From Methylocystis hirsuta (GTDB lineage: Bacteria > Pseudomonadota > Alphaproteobacteria > Rhizobiales > Beijerinckiaceae), in NCBI RefSeq assembly GCF_003722355.1, contig NZ_QWDD01000001.1:62001-126000 (forward strand): a DNA stretch of 64,000 bases. The letters run 5' to 3'. The notes under the pieces were generated by a model. The model was given only the letters and a program-made list of their open reading frames with translations, was not told the DNA's origin and did not search any database. Positions 45,776 through 55,900 of this stretch are shown here, one piece after another (position 1 is the stretch's first letter; every line of letters begins with the position of its first letter). The position numbers and the translations under genes were made by a program.

Positions 45776-46222
45776 ATGGCGAAGAAAATCGCCGGCTATA
45801 TCAAACTGCAAGTGCCGGCCGGCGCGGCCAATCCGTCGCCGCCGATCGGTCCCGCGCTCGGTCAGCGCGGCCTTAACATCATGGAGTTCTGCAAGGCGTT
45901 CAACGCCAAGACGGGACAGATCGAGAAGGGGACGCCCATCCCCGTCGTCATCACCGCCTATCAGGACCGCTCCTTCACCTTCGAGATGAGGCAGCCGCCG
46001 GTCAGCTTCTTCCTCAAGAAGGCCGTGGGCCTCAAGATCGGCAAGAAGCCCGCCTCCGGCTCCAAATTGCCGGGCCGCAACGTCGTCGGAAAGATCACAC
46101 AGGCGCAGATCCGCGACATCGCGGAAAAGAAGATCGTCGATCTCAACTGCGCCTCGATCGAATCCGCGATGTCGATGATCGCCGGCTCCGCCCGCGCGAT
46201 GGGCCTCGAGGTGGTGGAGTAA
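45776..46222 (+). CDS. rplK: 50S ribosomal protein L11
   Basis: 148 residues. Start [20 protein letters not shown] and the [16 protein letters not shown] block are diagnostic. Binds 23S rRNA at the GTPase centre. GGAGAAAG lies just upstream of the ATG; rplA follows after four bases. Confidence 0.97.
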   Translation: MAKKIAGYIKLQVPAGAANPSPPIGPALGQRGLNIMEFCKAFNAKTGQIEKGTPIPVVITAYQDRSFTFEMRQPPVSFFLKKAVGLKIGKKPASGSKLPGRNVVGKITQAQIRDIAEKKIVDLNCASIESAMSMIAGSARAMGLEVVE

Positions 46223-46226
46223 GATC

Positions 46227-46931
<705 letters not shown>

Positions 46932-46947
46932 GCGGACGCCTTTCGAC

Positions 46948-46985
46948 AAAAAAGCCGGCGGGCGACCGCCGGCTTTTTCTTTTTG
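46948..46985 (+). terminator. Rho-independent terminator after rplA
   Basis: Perfect 8-base stem GCCGGCGG / CCGCCGGC with a 4-base loop (46954-46973), A-run before and TTTTTCTTTTT after. Sixteen bases past the rplA stop. Confidence 0.9.
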
Positions 46986-47188
46986 GTTCATCCAACGTAA
47001 AGACTCGCGGCGCCAAAACAGACGGCGAGAACGCGACGCGGCGGCCTGTCGCAGGGGCTTTCGCCGCCTTGTGCGGCTGAGCTTTTGTCAATAGGTTCCG
47101 CGCGGGCGACGACGGGCGGCGGCTCCGGGTTTTCGCTTCATTCAAAGGCGCGCGCGCCGTTTTCGCTTGCTCTCGGGATTTGCGCTTC

Positions 47189-48073
47189 ATGTCCGTGCTG
47201 ATCGACAAGAACACCAAAGTCATCACTCAAGGCTTCACCGGCAAAACCGCCACGTTCCACTCCGTGCAGGCCCTCGACTACGGGACCAAAATGGTCGGCG
47301 GCGTGTCGCCCGGCAAAGGCGGCTCGATCCATCTCGATCTTCCGGTCTTCGACACGGTTCTCGAGGCGCGCGCAAAGACCGGCGCCGACGCCTCCGTGGT
47401 CTATGTGCCCCCGCCGGGCGCCGCCGACGCCATCTGCGAGGCGATCGAGGCGGAGATCCCGCTGATCGTCTGCATCACCGAGGGCGTTCCGGTTCAGGAC
47501 ATGATCCGCGTCAAGCGCGCGCTTTGCGGCTCGAAGTCCCGCCTCATCGGCCCCAACTGCCCGGGCGTCGTCACCGCCGGCGAGAGCAAGATCGGCATCA
47601 TGCCGGGCAATATTTTCTCGCCCGGCTCGGTCGGCGTCGTGTCGCGCTCCGGCACGCTCACCTATGAGGCGGTGTTCCAGACGACGCGCGAAGGCTTAGG
47701 TCAGACGACAGCCGTCGGCATCGGCGGCGATCCCGTCAAAGGCACGGATTTTATTGAAGTGCTGGAGTTGTTTCTCGCAGACGAGGCAACTAAGTCCATC
47801 ATTATGATCGGCGAGATCGGCGGGGCGGCGGAGGAAGACGCGGCCCAATTCTTGAAAGACGAAGCTAAGCGCGGCCGCAGGAAGCCGGTGGTCGGATTCA
47901 TCGCGGGCCGCACCGCGCCTCCCGGCCGCCGCATGGGTCATGCGGGCGCGATCGTCTCAGGCGGCAAGGGCGACGCCGAAAGTAAAATTGCAGCCATGGA
48001 GTCGGCGGGCATCAAAGTGTCGCCCTCGCCTGCGAGGCTGGGAAAGACCTTGGTCGAAGCGCTGAAGGGCTAG
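47189..48073 (+). CDS. sucD: Succinyl-CoA ligase alpha subunit
   Basis: 294 residues from ATG 47189 (an alternative start three codons earlier is possible). Contains [11 protein letters not shown] (CoA-binding loop), VGPNCPG-type block ([10 protein letters not shown]), [10 protein letters not shown] and the active-site His in [10 protein letters not shown] (~248). The sequence fits SucD better than the serine-cycle malate thiokinase subunit MtkB. Its partner sucC and mdh, usually directly upstream, are missing; rplA and a terminator stand there instead. Upstream of sucA by about 70 bases. Confidence 0.95.
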   Translation: MSVLIDKNTKVITQGFTGKTATFHSVQALDYGTKMVGGVSPGKGGSIHLDLPVFDTVLEARAKTGADASVVYVPPPGAADAICEAIEAEIPLIVCITEGVPVQDMIRVKRALCGSKSRLIGPNCPGVVTAGESKIGIMPGNIFSPGSVGVVSRSGTLTYEAVFQTTREGLGQTTAVGIGGDPVKGTDFIEVLELFLADEATKSIIMIGEIGGAAEEDAAQFLKDEAKRGRRKPVVGFIAGRTAPPGRRMGHAGAIVSGGKGDAESKIAAMESAGIKVSPSPARLGKTLVEALKG

Positions 48074-48142
48074 CGCTGGCCCGCTCATCGCTTCGAAAGT
48101 CGTCGGGGGCCTTGACCGCCGGCGCTTTTGGGAAAGATTGAG

Positions 48143-51130
48143 ATGGCGCGTTTTGAAACCAATGGCGGCGCCGGACCCGCTGCGCCCGCGGGCGCGCGGT
48201 CGCCGCAAAATGACTTTCTCGCTTCCACATCCTTTCTGCAGGGCGCGAACGCCGCCTATCTCGAGAGCCTGCTTGCGGCCTATGAGGCTGATCCCTCCTC
48301 GGTCAGCGCCGACTGGCGCAATTTCTTCGCGGAGATGGGCCTGCGACCGCAGGAGAAGGTCGTCGCCCAGGGTCCGAGCTGGGCGCGGCGCGACTGGCCT
48401 CAGCCGAACGGCGAATGGGTGAGCGCGATCGTCGGCGAGGCGCCGGCGCCTGTTAAAACGCCAGTCGTTCCCGTCGCCGCGCCGACGCCCGGCGGCGAGG
48501 ACGTGTTGCGGGCGACGCGCGACTCGGTCCGCGCCCTGATGATGATCCGCGCCTATCGCATGCGCGGCCACCTGCACGCCAATCTCGATCCGCTCGGATT
48601 GGAGCAGCGCTACGATCACGGCGAGCTCAATCCGCAGACCTACGGATTCACCGACGAGGACTACGAGCGCAAAATCTTCCTCGATGGCGTGTTGGGCATG
48701 CGCTACGCCACGCTCTTCGAGATGGTGACGATCCTGCGCCGCACCTATTGCGGGACGATCGGCTTCGAATTCATGCATATCTCCAATCCGGAGGAGAAGG
48801 CCTGGCTGCAGGCGCGCATCGAAGGTCCCAAGAAGGAGATCGTCTTCACGCCGGAAGGCAAGCGCGCGATCCTGAACAAGCTCGTCGAGGCGGAAGGTTT
48901 CGAGAAGTTCCTCGACGTCAAATACACCGGCACCAAGCGCTTCGGCCTCGACGGCGCTGAATCTATTGTTCCGGCGCTGGAGCAGATCATCAAGCGCGGC
49001 GGCGCGCTCGGCGTCCAGGAAATCGTTCTCGGCATGGCGCACCGTGGCCGTCTCAACTTGCTTTCGCAGGTGATGGCGAAGCCGCATCGCGCGCTGTTTC
49101 ACGAATTCAAGGGCGGCTCCTTCCTGCCGGATGAAGTCGAAGGCTCCGGCGACGTCAAATATCACCTCGGCGCGTCATCGGATCGCGTGTTCGACGACAA
49201 CAAGGTGCATCTCTCGCTCACCGCCAATCCGTCGCATCTCGAGATCGTCGATCCGGTCGTGCTCGGCAAAGTGCGCGCGAAGCAGGATCAGCATCATTGC
49301 GCCGACGGCAACCGCCGCTCGGTGATGCCGCTCCTCATCCACGGCGATGCGGCCTTCGCCGGCCAGGGCGTCGTGGCGGAATGTTTCGGCCTTTCCGGAT
49401 TGAAGGGGCATCGCACCGGCGGCTCGATCCACTTCATCATCAACAATCAGATCGGCTTCACCACCTACCCCCGCTACTCGCGGTCCTCGCCCTATCCGTC
49501 CGACGTCGCCAAGATGGTCGAGGCGCCGATTCTTCACGTGAATGGCGACGACCCGGAAGCGGTCGTCTTCGCCGCGCGCGTCGCCGCCGAATTCCGTCAG
49601 CAGTTCCAAAAACCCGTCGTCATCGACATGTGGTGCTATCGCCGCTTCGGCCATAATGAGGGCGACGAGCCGGGATTCACCCAGCCGCTGATGTATAAGA
49701 AAATCCGGGCGCACCGCACGGCGCTCGATATCTATGCGGACCGTCTGATCGCGGAAGGCGTGACGACTCGCGAAGACGTCGAGCGCATGAAGGAAGACTG
49801 GCGCACGCGCCTTAACGAAGAGTTCGAAGCGGGCCAGAGCTACAAGCCCAACAAGGCGGATTGGCTCGACGGCCGCTGGGCGGGAAAAAAATCGGGCTGG
49901 CAACTCTCGGAGAACGAGCGTCGCGGACAGACCGGCGTGGCGCTCGAGACGCTGCAGCACATCGGCGCCGAGATCACGTCGACGCCGCCCGACTTTCACG
50001 CCCACCGCACGATCCAGCGTTTTCTCGACAATCGAAAGGCGGCCATCGAACATGGCGGGCCGATCGACTGGGCGACGGCCGAAGCGCTGGCGATCAGTTC
50101 GCTGCTCTATGAAGGCTACAATGTGCGGCTCTCCGGGCAGGACAGCGAGCGCGGCACCTTTTCGCAACGTCACAGCGTGCTCATCGATCAGGAGAACGAA
50201 GCGCGTTATCTGCCCTTCAATCACATCGCCGAAGGCCAGGGCCGCTACGAAGTCGTCAATTCGATGCTTTCTGAAGAGGCGGTGCTCGGCTTCGAATATG
50301 GCTATTCGCTGGCCGAGCCCGACGCGCTGGTGTTGTGGGAGGCGCAATTCGGCGATTTCGCCAATGGCGCGCAGGTCGTCTTCGACCAGTTCATTTCATC
50401 CGCCGAGCGCAAGTGGCTGCGCATGTCGGGACTCGTCTGCCTCTTGCCGCATGGCTACGAAGGTCAGGGTCCGGAACATTCCTCCGCGCGGCTCGAGCGC
50501 TATCTGCAGCTGTGCGCCGAAGACAATATGCAGGTGGCCAATTGCACGACGCCTGCGAACTACTTCCATATCCTTCGCCGTCAGCTGCATAGAAGCTTCC
50601 GCAAGCCGCTGGTGCTGATGACCCCGAAATCGCTGCTGCGCCATAAGCGCGCCGTCTCGCGGCTCGGCGAAATGGGCATGGCCTCGAGCTTTCAGCGGCT
50701 GCTGCTCGACGACGCCGAAACGGCGCCGAACGAGACGTTCGTCCTCAAAGCAGACGAAAACATTCGCCGCGTCATTTTGTGTTCGGGCAAGGTCTATTAC
50801 GATCTCCTCGACGAACGCGAGAAACGCGGCGTCGACGACGTGTATCTGCTGCGGGTCGAGCAGCTCTATCCTTTTCCGCTCAAGGGTCTCGTCGCGGCGC
50901 TCGGGCGCTTCAAGAACGCCGACGTCGTGTGGTGCCAGGAAGAGCCCAAGAACATGGGCGCCTGGTCCTTCGTCGACTCCTATCTCGAATGGGTGCTGAC
51001 GCAGATCGGCGGCAAGTCAAGGCGCGCCCGCTACATTGGACGCACCGCCTCGGCGTCGACGGCCACGGGCACCATGTCCCGGCACCTCGCACAGCTGAAA
51101 TTGTTCCTGGAGGAAGCGTTCGCGCCTTGA
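48143..51130 (+). CDS. sucA: 2-oxoglutarate dehydrogenase E1 component
   Basis: 995 residues. The N-terminal SFLQGANAAYLESLLAAYEADP helix (in part), IGFEFMHISNPEEKAWLQ, the thiamine diphosphate region (GMAHRGRLNLL, GDAAFAGQGVVAE, HFIINNQIGFTT) and PHGYEGQGPEHSSAR are all canonical. Decarboxylates 2-oxoglutarate and transfers succinyl to SucB. I use ATG 48143 with GGGAAAG upstream rather than the in-frame TTG at 48128. Part of sucD-sucA-sucB. Confidence 0.97.
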   Translation: MARFETNGGAGPAAPAGARSPQNDFLASTSFLQGANAAYLESLLAAYEADPSSVSADWRNFFAEMGLRPQEKVVAQGPSWARRDWPQPNGEWVSAIVGEAPAPVKTPVVPVAAPTPGGEDVLRATRDSVRALMMIRAYRMRGHLHANLDPLGLEQRYDHGELNPQTYGFTDEDYERKIFLDGVLGMRYATLFEMVTILRRTYCGTIGFEFMHISNPEEKAWLQARIEGPKKEIVFTPEGKRAILNKLVEAEGFEKFLDVKYTGTKRFGLDGAESIVPALEQIIKRGGALGVQEIVLGMAHRGRLNLLSQVMAKPHRALFHEFKGGSFLPDEVEGSGDVKYHLGASSDRVFDDNKVHLSLTANPSHLEIVDPVVLGKVRAKQDQHHCADGNRRSVMPLLIHGDAAFAGQGVVAECFGLSGLKGHRTGGSIHFIINNQIGFTTYPRYSRSSPYPSDVAKMVEAPILHVNGDDPEAVVFAARVAAEFRQQFQKPVVIDMWCYRRFGHNEGDEPGFTQPLMYKKIRAHRTALDIYADRLIAEGVTTREDVERMKEDWRTRLNEEFEAGQSYKPNKADWLDGRWAGKKSGWQLSENERRGQTGVALETLQHIGAEITSTPPDFHAHRTIQRFLDNRKAAIEHGGPIDWATAEALAISSLLYEGYNVRLSGQDSERGTFSQRHSVLIDQENEARYLPFNHIAEGQGRYEVVNSMLSEEAVLGFEYGYSLAEPDALVLWEAQFGDFANGAQVVFDQFISSAERKWLRMSGLVCLLPHGYEGQGPEHSSARLERYLQLCAEDNMQVANCTTPANYFHILRRQLHRSFRKPLVLMTPKSLLRHKRAVSRLGEMGMASSFQRLLLDDAETAPNETFVLKADENIRRVILCSGKVYYDLLDEREKRGVDDVYLLRVEQLYPFPLKGLVAALGRFKNADVVWCQEEPKNMGAWSFVDSYLEWVLTQIGGKSRRARYIGRTASASTATGTMSRHLAQLKLFLEEAFAP

Positions 51131-51157
51131 GACGCGACGCGAGCGAAGAGAGAGCCG

Positions 51158-52447
51158 ATGGCTGAAATACGCGTGCCGACCTTGGGCGAATCGGTGACGG
51201 AAGCGACGATCGGCCGCTGGTTCAAGAAGGCGGGCGACGCGGTGCGCGCCGACGAGGCGCTCGCCGAGCTTGAAACCGACAAAGTCACGCTCGAAGTCAA
51301 CGCCCCCGCCGCCGGCGTGCTCGCCGAGATCGTCGCCAAGGAGGGCGAAACCGTCGGTCCTGGCGCGCTGCTCGGACAGATCGCCGAGGGCGCCGCGGCG
51401 CCGGCGAAGAGCGGCGAGACCGCCGGCAAAAGCCCCGCGCCGAAACCGGCGCCCGCCCCCGCAGCGCCCGCGCCCAAATCCGCTTCGGCTCAGGCTGCGC
51501 CGGCCGCGACGACGATGCCGCCGGCGCCCTCCGCCGCCAAGATCGCCGTCGAGCAGGGGATCGACATCGCTCAGGTTCCCGGCAGCGGCAAGCGCGGTCA
51601 GGCGTTGAAGTCCGACGTCGTTCAATTCGCCGCGCGCCAGGCGGCCGCCCCGCAGCCCGCGCAAGAAGGCCGCGTCCAGGAGCTTCCGGCGCCGGAAGCG
51701 CGAATCGAGGCGCCGGCGCCCCGCGTTCCCATCCCGCAGGAAGACGCCCGCCGCGAAGAGCGGGTGAAGATGACGCGCTTGCGTCAGACGATCGCGCGCC
51801 GGCTGAAAGAAGCGCAAAACACCGCCGCCATGCTGACGACGTTCAACGAAGTCGACATGTCGGCGCTCATCGAATTGCGCAAACGCTACAAGGAGGCGTT
51901 CGAGAAGCGGCACGGCGTCAAGCTTGGCTTCATGGGCTTCTTCGTGAAGGCCTGTTGCCAGGCGCTGGAGGAGATCCCCGCCGTCAATGCGGAGATCGAC
52001 GGGACGGACATCATCTACAAGCGCTTCTGCCACATCGGCGTCGCCGTCGGCACGGAGAAGGGACTCGTCGTGCCGGTGGTGCGCGACGCCGACCGCCTGT
52101 CGCTCGCCGAGATCGAAAAAACCATCGCCGAACTCGGCCGCAAGGCGCGCGAGGGCGCGCTCGACATCGCCGATCTGCAGGGCGGCACCTTCACGATTTC
52201 CAACGGCGGCGTCTATGGTTCGCTGATGTCCACACCGATCCTGAATGCGCCGCAGTCGGGCATTCTCGGCATGCACAAGATCGAGGAGCGCCCTGTGGTC
52301 GTCGACGGCAAGATCGAAGCGCGGCCGATGATGTATCTGGCGCTTTCTTACGATCACCGTGTCGTCGACGGGAAGGAAGCCGTGACTTTCCTGGTGCGCG
52401 TCAAAGAGTTGCTCGAAGATCCCGCACGGCTGGCGCTCGGCCTGTAG
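51158..52447 (+). CDS. sucB: Dihydrolipoyllysine-residue succinyltransferase (E2o)
   Basis: 429 residues. One lipoyl domain (~1-75, lipoylated Lys in [11 protein letters not shown]), an Ala/Pro-rich linker, a peripheral-subunit-binding domain (~125-160, [21 protein letters not shown], in part), a second linker and the catalytic domain ending with [13 protein letters not shown] (His/Asp active site, ~397). Core of the 2-oxoglutarate dehydrogenase complex. The E3 gene lpd, often next, is not here. Confidence 0.97.
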   Translation: MAEIRVPTLGESVTEATIGRWFKKAGDAVRADEALAELETDKVTLEVNAPAAGVLAEIVAKEGETVGPGALLGQIAEGAAAPAKSGETAGKSPAPKPAPAPAAPAPKSASAQAAPAATTMPPAPSAAKIAVEQGIDIAQVPGSGKRGQALKSDVVQFAARQAAAPQPAQEGRVQELPAPEARIEAPAPRVPIPQEDARREERVKMTRLRQTIARRLKEAQNTAAMLTTFNEVDMSALIELRKRYKEAFEKRHGVKLGFMGFFVKACCQALEEIPAVNAEIDGTDIIYKRFCHIGVAVGTEKGLVVPVVRDADRLSLAEIEKTIAELGRKAREGALDIADLQGGTFTISNGGVYGSLMSTPILNAPQSGILGMHKIEERPVVVDGKIEARPMMYLALSYDHRVVDGKEAVTFLVRVKELLEDPARLALGL

Positions 52448-52539
52448 CCGCGACCCCTTCAAAATCTCCAAAGGCTACACATCTAATTTCAGACGGCGGG
52501 CCGCAAAACGGGCGCCGTCGGCGGGGCGAAAGGACCGCC

Positions 52540-52827
52540 ATGGAGGTCAAGATGGACATGATGAAGAGCACCGCGACAGAACCCAGAGAGTCTCCGCTGA
52601 CGACCGAGCAGTTCGCGCAACTTGGCGATGGCCTCATCGCTTATGTGCGGCCGTTGCGCTCGGAAGACGTCAACCGGCTCTACCCCCAGGCGCCGCAAAT
52701 TGCGCCGGGGCTGACGATCTTCGCGCTCTTCGGCGCGGATGGCGCCCCGATCGTGCTTGCGGATTCGGAAGAGGGCTGCATCGGCAACGCCCGTGAAAAC
52801 CATCTCCAGATGGTGAGCCTGCACTAA
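52540..52827 (+). CDS. DUF1150-family protein
   Basis: 95 residues. The pattern QLGDGLIAYVRPLRSEDV ... IFALFGADGAPIVLADS is characteristic of DUF1150, a small alphaproteobacterial protein often encoded beside a small heat-shock protein. Function unknown. The first ATG is 52540; Mets at residues 5, 7 and 8 are alternatives. The Hsp20 gene is 1.6 kb away on the other strand. Confidence 0.85.
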   Translation: MEVKMDMMKSTATEPRESPLTTEQFAQLGDGLIAYVRPLRSEDVNRLYPQAPQIAPGLTIFALFGADGAPIVLADSEEGCIGNARENHLQMVSLH

Positions 52828-52896
52828 CCCTCCCACGACAGAGGCGCGCCGCCGGCGCGCCTGCCGGCCCGGCCCAAATCAAGCGCAACTCATCCG

Positions 52897-54207
52897 TTAG
52901 CTTCTCTGCTGTGCGCCGTTGTGGCTCTCGGCGGTGAGCTTGGACGCGAGCACCTTGTCGAGACGGCGTCCGTCGAGGTCGATGACCTCGAAGCGCCATC
53001 CGAGCTTCTCCACCGTTTCGCCCAGAGTCGGAAACCGAATGAGCCCGTCGAGGACAAGGCCGGCCACCGTTTCAAAGCTCCTGTTCTCGGGGAGCGCAAC
53101 GTGCAGGAGCTCGGCCATTTCATCGACCGGCATCCAGCCGGCAAGCAGCCAGCTGCCGTCTTCGCGCTGAAGCGCCTCGGGCTCCTCATGTCCTTCGTCG
53201 GACCTGAACGCGCCGGCGATCGCGTCGAGAATATCGGCCGGCGTCACCACGCCTTCGAAATGGCCATATTCGTCGTGCACGAGCGCCATCGGCGTCTCGG
53301 CTTCGCGCAAAACATTCAGCGCGTCGAGCGCGTCGATCGAATCGGGCACGACCGGCGCCGACCGGACATGGGCTTCGAGGTCGAGCGGCTCGCCGCGCAG
53401 CGCGGGCCCTAGTAGGTCTCGGATCAGTAGGACGCCGATCATGTCGTCCATATCGCCCCGGCTGACGGGCAGGCGCGCATGGGACGTCTCGATGAGCTTC
53501 TCGCGCAGAAGGTTCTCCGGCTCGCTCAGATTGAGCCAGTCCACCTCGGTGCGCGGGGTCATCAACGCACGCGCGGCGCGGTCGCCCAGCCGCAGCACGC
53601 CAGCGATCATCTGCTGTTCGTCGGCTTCGATCGCCCCCGCCGAATGCGCCTCGGCGACGAAGGTCTTGATTTCCTCATCGGTGACCGAGGACTGAAGCTC
53701 ATTCGCCTGGCCGACGAACAGCAAGATGAGCTTCGTCGACTCATCGAGCAGCCAAACCACCGGCGTGCCCAGAGTGGAAAGCAACGTCATCGGCGCCGCC
53801 ATGCGGCAGGCGATGGCTTCCGCATGGCGCAGCGCGATGTTCTTGGGCAGCAATTCGCCGATCACGACGGAAAGATAAGTGATGACGCCGATGACGCCGC
53901 CATAGCCGATCCAATCCGCCGCAGGTTCCGATAGACCAAGGGCGCGCAGCTCTTGCGAGAGCCGCTGACCGAGCGCGGCGCCGGAAAAGGCGCCCGCGAG
54001 GATTCCGACGAGCGTGATCCCGATCTGCACGGTGGAGAGGAAGCGTCCCGGATTTTCCGCCAGCGCCAGGGCGGCGGCGGCGCCGCGGCGACCTTCGGCG
54101 GCCAAAGTCTTCAGCCGCACTTTGCGCGACGAAACGATGGCGAGTTCGGACAACGAGAAAATCCCGTTGATGACAATCAATACAAGCGCGACGGCTAGCT
54201 CGAACAT
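52897..54207 (-). CDS. CorC/HlyC-family CNNM and CBS domain transporter
   Basis: 436 residues. N-terminal DUF21/CNNM membrane domain (~1-190, LVLIVINGIFSLSELAIVSSRK, in part), two CBS domains (~205-330, MTPRTEVDWLNL, VHDEYGHFEGVVTPADIL) and a C-terminal CorC_HlyC domain (~350-430, GWMPVDEMAELL). Such proteins take part in magnesium or cobalt efflux. Between the DUF1150 and Hsp20 genes and transcribed with Hsp20's strand. Confidence 0.92.
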   Translation of the reverse strand: MFELAVALVLIVINGIFSLSELAIVSSRKVRLKTLAAEGRRGAAAALALAENPGRFLSTVQIGITLVGILAGAFSGAALGQRLSQELRALGLSEPAADWIGYGGVIGVITYLSVVIGELLPKNIALRHAEAIACRMAAPMTLLSTLGTPVVWLLDESTKLILLFVGQANELQSSVTDEEIKTFVAEAHSAGAIEADEQQMIAGVLRLGDRAARALMTPRTEVDWLNLSEPENLLREKLIETSHARLPVSRGDMDDMIGVLLIRDLLGPALRGEPLDLEAHVRSAPVVPDSIDALDALNVLREAETPMALVHDEYGHFEGVVTPADILDAIAGAFRSDEGHEEPEALQREDGSWLLAGWMPVDEMAELLHVALPENRSFETVAGLVLDGLIRFPTLGETVEKLGWRFEVIDLDGRRLDKVLASKLTAESHNGAQQRS

Positions 54208-54397
54208 GACACCTGATAGGGCTTTCTGCGCAGGCTCTCAAGCAAATGGCGTCGGCAAGCGGTGACGGCCACGACATTTGTCACCTGGCCGTCGATCTCG
54301 CCGAAGAGGACGGCCTCGATCGGTCCGGAACCTGCTCCACCATTTGATTTTGAGCGATTCCTTATCGATCCCATGAGTCCATGTGATCGGGAAGCGC

Positions 54398-54823
54398 TCA
54401 GTCGCGGGCCGCGATTTCGATCTTCTTGACCACCCGCGCCGGCTCGGGCCGCGCCAGATCGATGGAGAGCAGCCCGTTGACGAGATCGGCGCCAAGCACC
54501 TGCATCCCTTCGGCCAGGAGAAAGGCGCGCTGAAACTGCCGCGCGGCGATGCCGCGATGTAGGAAATGGCGCTCTCGCTCCTCGGTTTGGCGCCCGCGAA
54601 TGACGAGCTGATTTTCTTCGAGCGAGACGTCGAGCTGGTCGCGGGTGAAGCCCGCGACGGCCAGGGTGATCCGAAGCCGCTCCGGCGCGCTCTCGACGCG
54701 CGGAATGCGCTCGATATTATAGGGCGGGTAGCCGTCGGAGGCGGTGCGGGCGACGCGGTCGAGCGCCCGTTCGATCTCATCGAAGCCGAGCAGAAACGGC
54801 GAATTGAGCGGCGGACGCGACAT
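54398..54823 (-). CDS. Small heat-shock protein, Hsp20/IbpA family
   Basis: 141 residues from ATG 54823. The alpha-crystallin core reads YNIERIPRVESAPERLRITLAVAGF, in part, then LDVSLEENQLVIRGRQ, ERHFLHRGIAARQFQRAFLL and the closing NGLLSIDLARPEP. The start MSRPPLNSPFLLGFDEIERAL is the usual alphaproteobacterial IbpA N-terminus. Holds unfolding proteins during stress. Longer in-frame starts would add an Arg/Trp-rich 62-residue extension. Confidence 0.93.
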   Translation of the reverse strand: MSRPPLNSPFLLGFDEIERALDRVARTASDGYPPYNIERIPRVESAPERLRITLAVAGFTRDQLDVSLEENQLVIRGRQTEERERHFLHRGIAARQFQRAFLLAEGMQVLGADLVNGLLSIDLARPEPARVVKKIEIAARD

Positions 54824-54996
54824 GTCGTTGAAGCCCTGTTGGCGCCTCTTCGGCCAGAGCCCGTAAAGCGCTCCGGCTACAGCTATATGATCGAGCCGGC
54901 CACGCCATTCAAGCGCGGCCGATGCGCGCGGCCGCCATTGACGCGGGAACGACAAACGCCCATGTGCGAGCAAGCTTCCCCTTAAGAGCGGCGACC

Positions 54997-55431
54997 ATGG
55001 GCCGAGCACAGCATCTCTTCCTCGCGATTGTCCTTGCCGCGTCTTTCGGAGCGCCGGCGGTCGCCGAAACGCCGCCGCCGATCATCGCGCCCGACAGCGA
55101 ACGCTTCACGCTGACCCCCGCCGAGGGCGGCTACGTCCGGCTGAATAAAGAGACCGGCGCCCTGTCCTATTGTTCGGTGAAGGACGGCGTTACGGCGTGT
55201 CGGCTCGGCGCCGAGGAGCGCGCCGCGTTCGAGGCGGAGATCGACCGTCTGCGCAAGGAGAACGCCGCGCTCAAAGCGCGCGCCGAGGCCGCGCCCGTCC
55301 CGCCCGCGGCAAGGCCCAACATGGCGCCGAGCGAGGAGGAATTCGAGCGCGCGCTCTCCTTTACCGAGCGCTTTCTGCGCCGCATAATGCGCCTCTTCCG
55401 CGAAGAGGCGTCGCCCGGAGGCGCTCTGTGA
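54997..55431 (+). CDS. Periplasmic coiled-coil protein of unknown function
   Basis: 144 residues. Signal peptide LFLAIVLAASFGAPAVAE, then a small beta region (DSERFTLTPAEGGYVRLNKETGALSYCSV, in parts) with a Cys pair (YCSVKDGVTACRLG), and a coiled coil (EERAAFEAEIDRLRKENAAL) followed by a C-terminal amphipathic helix (FTERFLRRIMRLF). The Cys pair and the fold are typical of a Rhizobiales protein of unknown function. Thirty-six bases before the next gene. Confidence 0.75.
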   Translation: MGRAQHLFLAIVLAASFGAPAVAETPPPIIAPDSERFTLTPAEGGYVRLNKETGALSYCSVKDGVTACRLGAEERAAFEAEIDRLRKENAALKARAEAAPVPPAARPNMAPSEEEFERALSFTERFLRRIMRLFREEASPGGAL

Positions 55432-55467
55432 GGGCCAGAGGAAAGATGCATCCGCAGGAGCGTCCCC

Positions 55468-55878
55468 ATGGCTGATCAGGGACCTTTCGCCAATTGGCCG
55501 CATCTCGACAGGCCGCGCCGGCCTGAGGGGCCGGAGGCCCCGCGCGACGTGCTGCTCCTGCCGAGTTCTAACGAGATATCACGGGAAACCAACCAGATGG
55601 CGTCCAACAATACGCTTGAAAATTTCCTCGGCGGCTCGCCGCTCAATACTTTCGCGCGGTTGCTCGTCATTTCGCTGGTCGTGGGCGCCCTGCTGATGTG
55701 GCTGGAACTGCGGCCGATCGACATTTTTCGCGGCGTCCAGGCTTTCTTCGACCGCATCTATCAGCTGGGCTTCGGCGCGGTGCGGGAGCTTTTCAGCTAT
55801 GTGCTCGCCGGCGCCATTTTCGTCGTGCCGGCGTGGCTCGTTCTGCGGCTGGTGAATATGGGCGCGAGCAAGCGATGA
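55468..55878 (+). CDS. Small membrane protein, DUF6460-like
   Basis: 136 residues. After a ~45-residue hydrophilic N-terminus, two hydrophobic segments (LLVISLVVGALLMWLEL and SYVLAGAIFVVPAWLVLRLV) flank a short amphipathic part (IFRGVQAFFDRIYQLGFGA). This arrangement resembles the DUF6460 family. An internal Met at residue 44 (MASNNTLENFLGG) is a plausible alternative start. Probably in an operon with the preceding gene. Confidence 0.65.
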   Translation: MADQGPFANWPHLDRPRRPEGPEAPRDVLLLPSSNEISRETNQMASNNTLENFLGGSPLNTFARLLVISLVVGALLMWLELRPIDIFRGVQAFFDRIYQLGFGAVRELFSYVLAGAIFVVPAWLVLRLVNMGASKR

Positions 55879-55900
55879 GGAAGGGCCGGCCTGCAGCGGT

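Noticed and set aside
47189..48073. sucD as the serine-cycle malate thiokinase subunit mtkB
   Set aside because: Its sequence blocks and the direct link to sucAB fit succinyl-CoA ligase better; no other serine-cycle gene is present.
54238..54780. 180-codon frame overlapping hsp20 on the same strand
   Set aside because: Different phase from the alpha-crystallin domain; Ser/Arg-rich shadow.
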